A stretch of 49,505 bases of DNA from Acetobacteraceae bacterium. GTDB taxonomy: Bacteria; Pseudomonadota; Alphaproteobacteria; Acetobacterales; Acetobacteraceae. The notes beneath the pieces are model-generated. The model did not search any database and was not told where the DNA came from. It was given only the letters and a program-made list of their open reading frames with translations. The stretch covers positions 1 through 49,505 of the forward strand of contig JAIXWG010000008.1 in assembly GCA_027482245.1 (NCBI GenBank). The letters are read 5' to 3'. Below are positions 23,350 through 31,761 of the stretch, in pieces; positions within the stretch are counted from its first letter, which is position 1, and every line of letters starts with the position of its first letter. Both the position numbers and the translations under genes were made by a program.

Positions 23350-24381
23350 ATGAAGTGGTCGATGCTCGCCGCCGCCGCGGCGGCGTTCATGTCGCTTGGC
23401 GCGTCGGAGGCCCTGGCGGGCCGCGACCTGGACCAGATCAAGCAGCGCAACACGCTGCGCTGCGGCGTCCAGGGCCCCTCCAACCCCGGCTTCGGCGTGC
23501 CGGACAGCCAGGGCCGCTGGTCCGGCTTCAACGTCGAGATCTGCCGCGCCATCGCGATCACCATCTTCGGTGACCCGAACCGCGTGGAATTCGTCCCCGT
23601 GACGACGCAGTCCCGCTTCCCCGCCCTGTCCTCGGGCGAGGTGGACGTGCTGTCCAACAACTCCACCTGGACGCTGACGCGCGACAGCAACGTCAACCGC
23701 TTCAACTTCCCCGCCGTCGTCTTCTATGACGGCCAGGCGATGATGGTGGCGCGGCGCCTCAACGTGACGCAGGCGCGCCAGCTGAACGGCGCCACCGTCT
23801 GCGTGCAGCCCGGGACGACGACGGAGCTGAACCTGGCCGACTGGTTCCGCCAGAACAACCTGCGCTTCACGCCGGTCGTCATCGCCGACCTCGATGAGCT
23901 GCGCCGCGCCTATGACAGCGGCCGCTGCGACGTCATGACCAACGACTTCGCCGTCCTCGCCTCCCAGCGCACGCTGCTGACCCGCCCGGCCGACCACGTC
24001 ATCCTGCCGGAGCGCATCTCCAAGGAACCGCTGAGCCCGGTCGTCCGCCAGGGTGACGAGGAACTGACCAACATCGTCGCCTGGACCGTCTTCGGCCTGA
24101 TCGACGCCGAGGAATTCGGCATCACCGCCGCCAATGTCGAGCAGACCGCTGGCAGCGCCACCGATCCGCGCGTCCGCCGCCTGCTGGGCGTCGAGGGCAA
24201 CATGGGTGAGAGCCTGGGCGCCGCCCGCGCCGACTACATGCGCCAGATCATCCGCACCTTCGGCAATTACGGCGAGATCTTCGAGCGTCACCTCGGCACC
24301 CAGACCCCGCTCGGCCTGGAGCGCGGCCAGAACAACATCTGGCTCCGCGGCGGCCTGCTCTACGCCCCACCGGCGCGCTGA
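23350..24381 (+). CDS. aapJ: General L-amino acid ABC transporter, periplasmic binding protein
   Basis: The 343-residue protein has a signal peptide (about 1-23, ending ALAGRD) and the polar amino-acid binding fold: LRCGVQGPSNPGFGVPDSQG, WSGFNVEICRAIAITIFGD, and the ligand-loop sequence VDVLSNNSTWTLTRD. The two cysteines at VCVQPGT and GRCDVMTNDF fit AapJ proteins. It should bind several amino acids and pass them to AapQ/AapM. The upstream GCAGAGAG supports the ATG at 23350. A strong hairpin follows the stop before aapQ, likely raising the ratio of binding protein to permease. Confidence 0.93.
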   Translation: MKWSMLAAAAAAFMSLGASEALAGRDLDQIKQRNTLRCGVQGPSNPGFGVPDSQGRWSGFNVEICRAIAITIFGDPNRVEFVPVTTQSRFPALSSGEVDVLSNNSTWTLTRDSNVNRFNFPAVVFYDGQAMMVARRLNVTQARQLNGATVCVQPGTTTELNLADWFRQNNLRFTPVVIADLDELRRAYDSGRCDVMTNDFAVLASQRTLLTRPADHVILPERISKEPLSPVVRQGDEELTNIVAWTVFGLIDAEEFGITAANVEQTAGSATDPRVRRLLGVEGNMGESLGAARADYMRQIIRTFGNYGEIFERHLGTQTPLGLERGQNNIWLRGGLLYAPPAR

Positions 24382-24393
24382 GAACCCGATGAC

Positions 24394-24420
24394 CGGGAGG
24401 GGGCTTCGCGCCCCCTCCCG
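24394..24420. terminator. Intercistronic hairpin between aapJ and aapQ
   Basis: CGGGAGGGGG (24394-24403) pairs with CCCCCTCCCG (24411-24420) around a short loop, with no following T run. Such hairpins after binding-protein genes usually stabilise the upstream mRNA or weakly terminate. It resembles the first stem of the dual-hairpin repeats elsewhere in the window. Confidence 0.6.
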
Positions 24421-24447
24421 ACCCTCCCCTTCCGGATTCCGCGCCGC

Positions 24448-25593
24448 ATGAGCCTGTCCGTCCTTCGCGGCCCCGCCCGCGGCATCCTCATCCAGGCGCT
24501 GCTGCTGGTCGCCGTCGTCGCGACCGGGATGTGGCTCTGGTCCAACGCGGAAGCCAACATGGCCGCGCGCGGCCTGCGCTTCGGCTTCGGCTTCCTCGAC
24601 CGCTCCGCCGGCATCCCGATCGGCGAGAGCCTGATCCCCTACACGCCGGCCGACACCTACCGGCAGGCGTTGACCGTCGGCCTGCTGAACACGCTGCGCG
24701 TCGCGATCCTGGGCTGCATCCTGGCCACCGTGCTGGGCGTCGCGCTGGGCCTGGCGCGGCTGTCAGCGAACCCGCTGCTGCGCGCCCTGACCGGCGGCTA
24801 TATCGAGGTCATCCGCAACACGCCGCTCGTGCTGCAACTCGTCTTCTGGCACGCGATCATGCTGCAGATGCCGAGCGTGCGTCAGGCGCTGAACCCGCTG
24901 CCCGGCGTCTTCCTCAGCCAGCGCGGCCTGAAGATCCCGGCCCTGATGGCCGACCCCGCGCTCTACGCCTTCCTCGCGGCCCTGGCCGCCGGCACCATCG
25001 GCTGGTGGGTGCTGCTGCGGCGCGAACGCGCGCGCCAGGTGGAGACGGGCGAACGCCGCGCGACGATCCTGCCCGGCCTGGCGATGCTGCTGGGCTTCCC
25101 CGCCCTGTCGATGGCGGCCGGCTTCGTGCCGCAGGTCCAGTGGCCCGAACTCGCGGGCTTCAACTTCGAGGGCGGGCTCGCCCTCTCCCCGGAATTCTTC
25201 GCCCTCCTCGTCGGCCTCGTCATCTACACCGCCGCCTTCGTGGCGGAGATCGTGCGCAGCGGCATCCAGTCCGTCCATCGCGGGCAGTGGGAGGCGGCGC
25301 GGGCGCTCGGCCTGCCGGGCGGGCGCATCATGCGGCTGGTGATCCTGCCGCAGGCGCTGCGCGTGATCATCCCGCCCATGACCTCGCAATTCCTGAACCT
25401 GACGAAGAACTCCTCGCTCGCCGTCGTCATCGGCTACCCGGACCTCGTCTCCGTCGCCAACACCTCCATCAACCAGACCGGCCAGGCGATCGAGGTGATC
25501 ACCATCTTCATGACCATCTACCTGGCGCTCAGCCTCGCCACCTCCGCCCTGATGAACTGGTACAATGCGCGCGTCGTGCTGAGGGAGCGCTGA
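24448..25593 (+). CDS. aapQ: Amino acid ABC transporter permease
   Basis: The 381-residue inner-membrane protein has about eight hydrophobic segments and the typical ABC permease EAA loop (QWEAARALGLPGGRIMRLVI), followed by LPQALRVIIPPMTSQFLNL. The N-terminal half contains TLRVAILGCILATVLGVALG and IEVIRNTPLVLQL, as in AapQ/BztB. It forms a heterodimer with the next gene product. The two permease genes are 1 base apart. Confidence 0.92.
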   Translation: MSLSVLRGPARGILIQALLLVAVVATGMWLWSNAEANMAARGLRFGFGFLDRSAGIPIGESLIPYTPADTYRQALTVGLLNTLRVAILGCILATVLGVALGLARLSANPLLRALTGGYIEVIRNTPLVLQLVFWHAIMLQMPSVRQALNPLPGVFLSQRGLKIPALMADPALYAFLAALAAGTIGWWVLLRRERARQVETGERRATILPGLAMLLGFPALSMAAGFVPQVQWPELAGFNFEGGLALSPEFFALLVGLVIYTAAFVAEIVRSGIQSVHRGQWEAARALGLPGGRIMRLVILPQALRVIIPPMTSQFLNLTKNSSLAVVIGYPDLVSVANTSINQTGQAIEVITIFMTIYLALSLATSALMNWYNARVVLRER

Positions 25594-25594
25594 G

Positions 25595-26665
25595 ATGCGC
25601 CAGGCCCCCGCCCTCCCCGGCTTCGCCGGCCGCTCCCTTACCTTCGCCCGCGCCTGCTTCGACGGCCCGGTGAACGCGGCCATCACGCTGGCCTGCCTCG
25701 CCTTGCTGTGGTGGTTCGTGCCGCCGCTCTGGGACTGGGCCGTGGCGCGCGCCACCTGGTCCGGCAACGCCAATGCCTGCCGGGAAGCCGGCGGCGCCTG
25801 CTGGGCCTTCATCCGGGAGAAGTTCTGGTTCTCCATCTTCGGCCTCTACCCCTACGAACAGCGCTGGCGGCCGGCGACGATGATGACGATCCTCGTCGTC
25901 ATGGTCGTCGCCTCCTCCCAGCGTCGCCTCTGGGGGCGCGGGCTGCTGCTGGCCTGGGCGGTGGCGGCGCCGGCCATGCTGGTGCTGATGGCGGGCGGCG
26001 TGCCCGGCCTGCCCGCGGTGCAGACGCGGCTCTGGGGCGGGCTCACCATAACCGGAGTCATCGCGGTCTATGGCCTGGCACTCGGCTACCCGCTCGCCAT
26101 CCTGCTGGCGCTCGGCCGCCGCAGCGACCTGATCCTGGTGCGCTGGTTCTCCACCGCCATCATCGAATGCATCCGCGGCGTGCCGCTGATCAGCCTGCTC
26201 TTCATGGCGGCGATCATGCTGCCGCTCTTCCTGCCGGAAGGCGTGACGCTGGACCGCCTGGCCCGCGTGCTGGTCGCCTACACGCTCTTCACCGCGGCCT
26301 ACATGGCGGAGGTGATCCGCGGCGGCCTGCAGGCCATGCCGCGCGGGCAGTATGAGGCCGCGGACGCGCTCGGCCTGGCCTACTGGAAGAAGATGCGGCT
26401 GGTGATCCTGCCGCAGGCCCTGACCATCACCATCCCGTCCCAGGTCAACACCTTCATCGGGCTGTTCAAGGACACGACGCTGGTCGTGGTGATCGGCGTC
26501 TTCGACTTCTTCACCACGCTGCGCGCGGCGCTCGGCGACCCGAACTGGCTGGGCTTCGCGACGGAAGCCTACGTCTTCGCGGCCGTCGTCTATTTCCTGC
26601 TGTGCTTCACGATGAGCCAGTATTCGCAGCGGCTGGAGCGGAGCCTGCGGCCGGGAGGCCGGTGA
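25595..26665 (+). CDS. aapM: Amino acid ABC transporter permease
   Basis: The 356-residue permease has the EAA loop GQYEAADALGLAYWKKMRLV and ILPQALTITIPSQVNTFIGL, plus ECIRGVPLISLLFMAAI, all typical of AapM/BztC. It starts directly after aapQ. In related bacteria aapP (ATPase) follows; here the next gene is an opposite-strand dehydrogenase, so the ATPase must be encoded elsewhere. Confidence 0.92.
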   Translation: MRQAPALPGFAGRSLTFARACFDGPVNAAITLACLALLWWFVPPLWDWAVARATWSGNANACREAGGACWAFIREKFWFSIFGLYPYEQRWRPATMMTILVVMVVASSQRRLWGRGLLLAWAVAAPAMLVLMAGGVPGLPAVQTRLWGGLTITGVIAVYGLALGYPLAILLALGRRSDLILVRWFSTAIIECIRGVPLISLLFMAAIMLPLFLPEGVTLDRLARVLVAYTLFTAAYMAEVIRGGLQAMPRGQYEAADALGLAYWKKMRLVILPQALTITIPSQVNTFIGLFKDTTLVVVIGVFDFFTTLRAALGDPNWLGFATEAYVFAAVVYFLLCFTMSQYSQRLERSLRPGGR

Positions 26666-26666
26666 C

Positions 26667-26731
26667 GCAGGGAGGGCGCTGCCCTCCCTGCACCCTCCCG
26701 CCAGGGTCGAGACGACCCTGGACCGTCGTCA
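26667..26731. repeat. Dual-hairpin intergenic repeat, copy A
   Basis: Stem 1 is GCAGGGAGGGC/GCCCTCCCTGC (26667-26691) and stem 2 is CCAGGGTCG/CGACCCTGG (26701-26721), followed by ACCGTCGTCA. It fills the gap between convergent aapM and the dehydrogenase gene, and its last three bases (TCA, minus strand TGA) are the dehydrogenase stop codon. It probably acts as a two-way terminator. Confidence 0.75.
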
Positions 26732-27442
26732 GATCGTGATGCGCTCGCCGTGGCGGAGTTCACTCGGGAAGCAGAGCGCCGCCAGGGCAGGGGCGACGTC
26801 GGCGGGCTGGGGGATGGTCGCGGGGTCCTCACCAGGCATGGCGGTGGCACGCATGCGGGTTGCGACCACGCCAGGGTCGGCTAGGTTCACGCGGAGCGGC
26901 GTCGTCGCCACCTCCTGCGCCCAGGTCTGCACCAAATGCTCCATGCCGGCCTTGGCGGCCCCATACATGCCCCAATAGGCCTTGGGACGCAGCACGCGGC
27001 CACTCGTCAGGAACACGGCACGACCGGCATCGGATGCCCGCAGCGGCGGGTCGCAGGTGCGGATCAGGCGCCAGGCGGCGGTCAGGTTCACCGCCATCAC
27101 CTCCGCCCAATCCCGCGGATCGATATGCGCCACCGGCGTCAGCTTGTTCAGCGCGCCGGCATTGTGCACCAGGATGTCGAGCCGCCCGAACCGCTCCATG
27201 ACCGAAGGGCCGATCAGGTCCAGCTGCTTGTCGGCATCCTTCTGCAGGTCGAGCGGCAGCAGCGTGGCGCCCCGTCCCGTGGCGGTGCGGATCTGGTCAT
27301 CCACCTCCTCCAGCCCGCCCTGCGTCCGGGCGATCAGGACGAGCTGCGCGCCCTGCTTCGCCAGCTCCAGCGCCAGCGCCGCGCCGATGCCGCGCGACGC
27401 GCCGGTGACGAGCGCGACGCGATTCTCAAGCGGTAGGGACAT
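26729..27442 (-). CDS. Short-chain dehydrogenase/reductase
   Basis: The 237-residue protein has the classical SDR fold: the NAD(P) loop VTGASRGIGAALA near residue 12-24, LDILVHNAGALN, and the active-site YGAAK with an upstream serine in AVFLTSGRV. Substrate unknown. It follows purF (7 bases) on the same strand, as an SDR gene does in several alphaproteobacteria, which suggests one operon. The ATG at 27442 starts the usual distance before the Rossmann strand. Confidence 0.88.
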   Translation of the reverse strand: MSLPLENRVALVTGASRGIGAALALELAKQGAQLVLIARTQGGLEEVDDQIRTATGRGATLLPLDLQKDADKQLDLIGPSVMERFGRLDILVHNAGALNKLTPVAHIDPRDWAEVMAVNLTAAWRLIRTCDPPLRASDAGRAVFLTSGRVLRPKAYWGMYGAAKAGMEHLVQTWAQEVATTPLRVNLADPGVVATRMRATAMPGEDPATIPQPADVAPALAALCFPSELRHGERITI

Positions 27443-27449
27443 GGTCTTC

Positions 27450-28925
27450 CTAGCGGTTGGCGGCCTGGAGGAGCGACAGCGGGCGCTCCGAATTGTCCTG
27501 CGAATCCGTCAGCGGAATCGCGTAGTCGCCCGTGAAGCAGGCATCGCAATAGGCCGGTGCCCCGGCATCGCGCCCCTTCTTGCCGAGCGCGCGATACAGC
27601 CCGTCCAGCGAGATGAAGGCCAGGCTGTCCGCGCCGATGATCTGCGCCATCTCCGCGATATCGTGCTTCGCCGCCAGCAGCTTGCCGCGTTCCGGCGTAT
27701 CGATGCCGTAGAAGCAGGAATGCGTGGTGGGCGGGGAGGAGATGCGCATATGCACCTCCGTCGCCCCGGCCTGGCGCACCATCTCCACGATCTTCCGGCT
27801 GGTCGTGCCGCGGACGATGGAATCGTCCACCAGCACAACGCGCTTGCCCTCGATCATGCTGCGGTTCGCGCTGTGCTTCAGCTTCACGCCGAGGTGGCGG
27901 ATCTGGTCTGTCGGCTCGATGAAGGTGCGGCCGACATAGTGGTTGCGGATGATGCCGAGCTCGAAGGGGATGCCGGCCTCGGCCGCATAGCCCATCGCCG
28001 CCGGCACGCCGCTGTCCGGCACGGGCACGATGACGTCCGCCGCCACGCCGGATTCCCGCGCCAGCTCCGCGCCGATGCGCTTGCGCGTGTCATAGACCGG
28101 CGTGCCCTCGACCACCGAGTCAGGCCGGGCGAAGTAGATGTATTCGAAGATGCAGAAGCGCGACGCCGCCCGCGCGAAGGGGCGCACGGACTTCATGCCG
28201 CTGTCGTCGATGATGATGATCTCGCCCGGCTCCACATCCCGCACCATGTCGGCGCCGATGATGTCGAGGGCACAGGTCTCGCTGGCCAGCACATAGCCAC
28301 CGGTGGCGAGCTTGCCGAGCACCAGCGGCCGCACGCCGAGCGGATCCCGCGCGCCGATCAGCGCGCCGTTGTGCAGCGCCACCAGGCTGTAGGCGCCCTG
28401 CACCTGCTTCAACGCATCGATCAGCCGGTCCATCACCGTCGTGTAGAGGCTGATGGCGATGAGGTGGATGAACACCTCGCTGTCCGTCGTGGACTGGAAC
28501 AGGCAGCCGCGGCGCACCAGCGCGCGCTTCAGCTGGTGGGCGTTGGTGAGGTTGCCGTTATGGGCCACCGCGAAGCCGCCGAACTCGAAATCGGCGTAGA
28601 GCGGCTGCACGTTGCGCAGCGCCGTCTCGCCGGTCGTGGCGTAGCGGTTGTGGCCGAGCGCGGCATGGCCGGGCAGCCCCGCGATGACCTGCGCATCGCC
28701 GAAATTGTCGCCCACCAGTCCGCGGCCCTTATGGGCGTGGAACTGCCCCTGGCCGGCAAGGGAGACGATGCCGGCAGCCTCCTGCCCCCGGTGCTGCAGG
28801 GCATGCAGGCCGAGCGCGGTCAGCGCCGCGGCATCGCTGCTGCCCCAGATGCCGACGACGCCGCATTCCTCATGCGGGTGGTCATCGTCACCGATGTCCC
28901 AAGGCTGGGTCGAGAGGTCGGTCAT
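27450..28925 (-). CDS. purF: Amidophosphoribosyltransferase
   Basis: PurF converts PRPP and glutamine to phosphoribosylamine, the first step of purine synthesis. The 491-residue protein has a 20-residue propeptide before Cys21 (EECGVVGIWG), the glutaminase nucleophile. The PRPP-binding loop is VVLVDDSIVRGTTS. Cysteines in SRFCIFEYIYF, HSCFYGIDTP and YCDACFTGD correspond to the four ligands of the Bacillus-type 4Fe-4S cluster, so an oxygen-sensitive enzyme is expected. It follows cvpA in the order common in proteobacteria. Confidence 0.97.
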   Translation of the reverse strand: MTDLSTQPWDIGDDDHPHEECGVVGIWGSSDAAALTALGLHALQHRGQEAAGIVSLAGQGQFHAHKGRGLVGDNFGDAQVIAGLPGHAALGHNRYATTGETALRNVQPLYADFEFGGFAVAHNGNLTNAHQLKRALVRRGCLFQSTTDSEVFIHLIAISLYTTVMDRLIDALKQVQGAYSLVALHNGALIGARDPLGVRPLVLGKLATGGYVLASETCALDIIGADMVRDVEPGEIIIIDDSGMKSVRPFARAASRFCIFEYIYFARPDSVVEGTPVYDTRKRIGAELARESGVAADVIVPVPDSGVPAAMGYAAEAGIPFELGIIRNHYVGRTFIEPTDQIRHLGVKLKHSANRSMIEGKRVVLVDDSIVRGTTSRKIVEMVRQAGATEVHMRISSPPTTHSCFYGIDTPERGKLLAAKHDIAEMAQIIGADSLAFISLDGLYRALGKKGRDAGAPAYCDACFTGDYAIPLTDSQDNSERPLSLLQAANR

Positions 28926-28937
28926 GCGCGTCCTTCG

Positions 28938-29495
28938 CTACCGGCTGCGCGCGGGGGGGCGGAGCAGCTGGTCCATGCTGGGATCCTGGCGGCCCGTGCC
29001 TTCGGGCAGGCGCGGGCGGAACTCCTCGGGCAGTTTCGCCACCACCCAGGCCGCGCCATCGGCCGCGAGCGGCAGGCTGCGCGCTTCGCGGACGGGGTCA
29101 GGCCATTTGTCGGTGGAGGGCAGCAGCAGCCCCGCGACGATATAGGCAATCACGACGATGAAAGCACCCCGTGCGCCCCCGAACAGAAGACCGAGTGCGC
29201 GATCGACGCCACCCAGGGCGGACCGCTGCACCTTCCCCGCCAGCCAGGCGATGAGGATCTTGAGGACGACCAGCACGACCAGGAACACGACGCCCACCGC
29301 GGCGCCGGTGGCGAGCCAGGGGGGCTGGACGTACTGCGAGGCGATCGGTGTCGCCTGCGGCTCCGCGATCACGGCAGCAATGATTGCCCCCGCCCAGGCC
29401 CCGATGCCCAGCACTTCGCGCACGAGACCGCGGAAATAGGCGAGGCCCGCCGAGAGCAGGATCACCGCCAGGACAACGCCATCAACCCAGGTCAT
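28938..29495 (-). CDS. cvpA: CvpA family membrane protein
   Basis: The 185-residue inner-membrane protein has four hydrophobic segments and starts MTWVDGVVLAVILLSAGLAY, followed by FRGLVREVLGIGAWAGA, the CvpA signature. CvpA homologues are linked to colicin V production in E. coli and to envelope stress; the exact role is unclear. The C-terminal 50 residues are polar. It lies 12 bases before purF and is cotranscribed with it. The radA-cvpA link seen in relatives is broken here by the BrnT/BrnA genes. Confidence 0.9.
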   Translation of the reverse strand: MTWVDGVVLAVILLSAGLAYFRGLVREVLGIGAWAGAIIAAVIAEPQATPIASQYVQPPWLATGAAVGVVFLVVLVVLKILIAWLAGKVQRSALGGVDRALGLLFGGARGAFIVVIAYIVAGLLLPSTDKWPDPVREARSLPLAADGAAWVVAKLPEEFRPRLPEGTGRQDPSMDQLLRPPARSR

Positions 29496-29558
29496 CGCGC
29501 GGGGGTATAGCGGGGGCGGGGCGGGGTGTCATGGTGGTGTCTTCGGGGATGTAAGGTG

Positions 29559-29587
29559 TTGCGTGTAGCGACGAGTGTAGCTACATT
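29559..29587 (+). promoter_or_regulatory. brnTA promoter and operator candidate
   Basis: TTGCGT (29559-29564) and TACATT (29582-29587) are 17 bases apart, fitting a sigma-70 promoter. Inside it lie two direct GTGTAGC repeats (29563 and 29575) and the perfect palindrome TGTAGCTACA (29576-29585). The antitoxin BrnA has a DNA-binding end and probably represses here. Confidence 0.5.
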
Positions 29588-29689
29588 GAGTGCGGCGGCC
29601 ACGAACGAGCGCTCCGAAGAAACGATGACAGACGATGGGCCACCGTTTTTCCGGCTAGCGAAGCGCTCGCCGTATCGGAGTTCATCGTC

Positions 29690-29959
29690 ATGTTCCTCGA
29701 ATGGGACGACCGCAAGCGGCTGTCCAACCTCGAAAAGCATCGCCTCGACTTCGAGGACGCCTACCAGATCTTCGGCTCGGAATTCCTGAAACTGCCGGCG
29801 AGACCGTCCGGCGAGGAACTGCGTTTCCGTGCCATCGGCCCTGTCCGGGGAAACCTGGTCACGGTCATCTACACCCAACGAGGCGATGCGATCCGCATCA
29901 TCTCCATGCGCAAGGCGAGAACCGATGAGCGAAGGCTTCATCAAGCGCTATTCGATTGA
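29690..29959 (+). CDS. brnT: BrnT family toxin
   Basis: The 89-residue protein matches BrnT, a RelE-fold ribonuclease toxin that blocks translation: MFLEWDDRKRLSNLEKHRLDF at the start (family W-D-x-K-x-x-x-N-x-x-K-H), then LVTVIYTQRGDAIRIISMRK and a final ARTDERR. The start has a GGAG about 10 bases upstream. It overlaps brnA by 35 bases, so the two are coupled. The pair runs opposite to the surrounding radA and cvpA genes. Confidence 0.88.
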   Translation: MFLEWDDRKRLSNLEKHRLDFEDAYQIFGSEFLKLPARPSGEELRFRAIGPVRGNLVTVIYTQRGDAIRIISMRKARTDERRLHQALFD

Positions 29960-30257
29960 GGAACTCCGCGCCCGCGTCGAGCGCGACGGCTCCAAGACCG
30001 ATGACGACTACATCCGGAACTTGTCGGAGGACGCGCTCGAGCGCTCCATCGCCGACGATCCCGATTGGAAGGACATCCCGCCCGACTGGCATGAAGGCGC
30101 GGAGATCGTGACGCCCGGCCCCAAGAAGCTGCTGTCGCTCCGCCTCGACCAGGAAGTGGTCGATTGGTTCAAGGCAACCGGTCCTGGCTACCAGACGCGC
30201 ATGAACGCGGCGCTGCGGGCCTATGTCAGGGCGCGGCAGAAGGCGGGGCGGCGCTAG
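29925..30257 (+). CDS. brnA: BrnA family antitoxin
   Basis: The 110-residue protein has an N-terminal toxin-binding part (ELRARVERDGSKTDDDYIR) and a C-terminal DNA-binding domain: LSLRLDQEVVDWFKATGPGY then QTRMNAALRAYVRARQ, the BrnA hallmark. The ATG at 29925 lies inside the toxin gene. The 3' end overlaps the radA 3' end on the other strand by 32 bases. It neutralises BrnT and likely represses the pair's promoter. Confidence 0.88.
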   Translation: MSEGFIKRYSIEELRARVERDGSKTDDDYIRNLSEDALERSIADDPDWKDIPPDWHEGAEIVTPGPKKLLSLRLDQEVVDWFKATGPGYQTRMNAALRAYVRARQKAGRR

Positions 30258-31659
30258 CCCCCTCCCCCTTCTTCTTCACCGTCTTGGCCGCGAAGATCGC
30301 CACCAAATCGGCCAGGTGTCCCGTCTCCGTCAGCTTCAGCCCCGGCACCGCCGCCGGCGGCGCGGACCCCCGCGCCACCCGCCGCGGCAGCGTCGCGGCC
30401 GTGAAGCCCAGCTTCTGCGCCTCCCGCATCCGGCTTTCGGTCTGGGAGACCTGGCGCACCTCGCCCGAAAGCCCGACCTCCCCGAAATAGACGGCGCCCG
30501 GGTCCGTGGGCCGGTCGGTCGCGGCACTCACCAGCGCCGCCGCCACCGCCAGATCCGCCGCCGGTTCCGCGATGCGCAACCCACCCGCGACGTTCAGGTA
30601 GACGTCGTTCATGCCGACGCCCAACCCGCAGCGCGTTTCCAGCACCGCCAGCAGCATCGCCAGCCGCCCGCTATCCCACCCCACCACCTGCCGCCGGGGA
30701 GACCCGCCTGAAGACGGAGAGAGCAGGCACTGCACCTCCACCAGCACCGGCCGCGTGCCCTCGATGCCCGCGAACACCGCGCTGCCGGAGACATTGCCCC
30801 GCCGCTCCGCGAGGAACAGCGCGGAGGGGTTCGCGACCTCCACCAGGCCGCGCTCCGTCATCTCGAAGACGCCGATCTCGTCCGTCGCGCCGTAGCGGTT
30901 CTTCACCGCGCGGAGGATACGGAACTGGTGCCCTCGATCGCCTTCGAAATAGAGCGTCGCATCCACCATGTGCTCCAGCACCCGCGGCCCGGCCAGCGTG
31001 CCCTCCTTCGTCACATGCCCGACCAGCACGATGGCGAAGCCCCGCGCCTTGGCGAGGCGGATCAGCTCCGCCGCGCAGGCCCGCACCTGGCTGACCGTGC
31101 CGGGCGCCGAATCCAGCGCGTCCAGCCACACCGTCTGGATGGAGTCGATGATGACCAGCGCGACGTCCTGCTCCCCCTCCAGGCTTGCCACGATGTCCCG
31201 CAGGCTGGTCGCGGCCGCCAATCCCAGCGGGCTGTCCGTGAGCCCCAGCCGCGCCGCGCGCAGCCGCACCTGCTCCACCGCCTCCTCGCCCGAGATGTAG
31301 AGCGCGCGGCGCCCGCTGCTCGCGATCCGCGCCGCCGCCTGCAGCAGGATGGTCGACTTGCCGATGCCCGGATCGCCGCCCACCAGCACGGCGGAGGCCG
31401 GCACCAGGCCCCCGCCCAGCACCCGGTCCAGCTCCGCGATCCCCGTCAGGATGCGCTGCGGCGGCGCCGACCGCCCCTTGAGGCCCACGAATTCCACGCG
31501 CCGCCCGCCCCCGGCCTTGGCCGCCGGACCGGGGCCGCGGGCTTCCGAGGTCTCCTCGGACAGCGTGTTCCATTCGCCGCAGGCATCGCAGCGGCCCTGC
31601 CATTTCGGGTGCGGCGCGCCGCAGGCCTGGCAGACATAGCGGGTGACGGGCTTGGCCAT
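30226..31659 (-). CDS. radA: DNA repair protein RadA
   Basis: RadA is a RecA-related branch-migration helicase acting in recombination. The 477-residue protein has the N-terminal zinc finger (Cys10, Cys13, Cys24, Cys27), a P-loop GGDPGIGKSTIL with Lys101, and the RadA motif as KNRYG (E. coli has KNRFG). The C-terminal Lon-like part contains GVGMNDVYLNVAGGLRI. The final 15 residues are Ala/Pro-rich and overlap brnA, so the tail may have been altered by the insertion of the toxin-antitoxin genes. Confidence 0.96.
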   Translation of the reverse strand: MAKPVTRYVCQACGAPHPKWQGRCDACGEWNTLSEETSEARGPGPAAKAGGGRRVEFVGLKGRSAPPQRILTGIAELDRVLGGGLVPASAVLVGGDPGIGKSTILLQAAARIASSGRRALYISGEEAVEQVRLRAARLGLTDSPLGLAAATSLRDIVASLEGEQDVALVIIDSIQTVWLDALDSAPGTVSQVRACAAELIRLAKARGFAIVLVGHVTKEGTLAGPRVLEHMVDATLYFEGDRGHQFRILRAVKNRYGATDEIGVFEMTERGLVEVANPSALFLAERRGNVSGSAVFAGIEGTRPVLVEVQCLLSPSSGGSPRRQVVGWDSGRLAMLLAVLETRCGLGVGMNDVYLNVAGGLRIAEPAADLAVAAALVSAATDRPTDPGAVYFGEVGLSGEVRQVSQTESRMREAQKLGFTAATLPRRVARGSAPPAAVPGLKLTETGHLADLVAIFAAKTVKKKGEGASAAPPSAAP

Positions 31660-31734
31660 GCGCCAGGACTAGCACGAAACAGGAACGGCAATGAAGGGGG
31701 TCCCGGCTGGACGCCGTGCGGCCGCGGGTCCACC

Positions 31735-31757
31735 GTTTCCTCCATCACGGAGGAAGC
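31735..31757 (+). promoter_or_regulatory. Hairpin that covers the ribosome-binding site
   Basis: TTCCTCC (31737-31743) pairs with GGAGGAA (31749-31755) over a 5-base loop; two more pairs extend it. The right arm contains the GGAGG used by the hydrolase gene at 31762. Folding would hide the site, which could make translation conditional (for example on temperature). Not tested. Confidence 0.5.
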
Positions 31758-31761
31758 CGCC

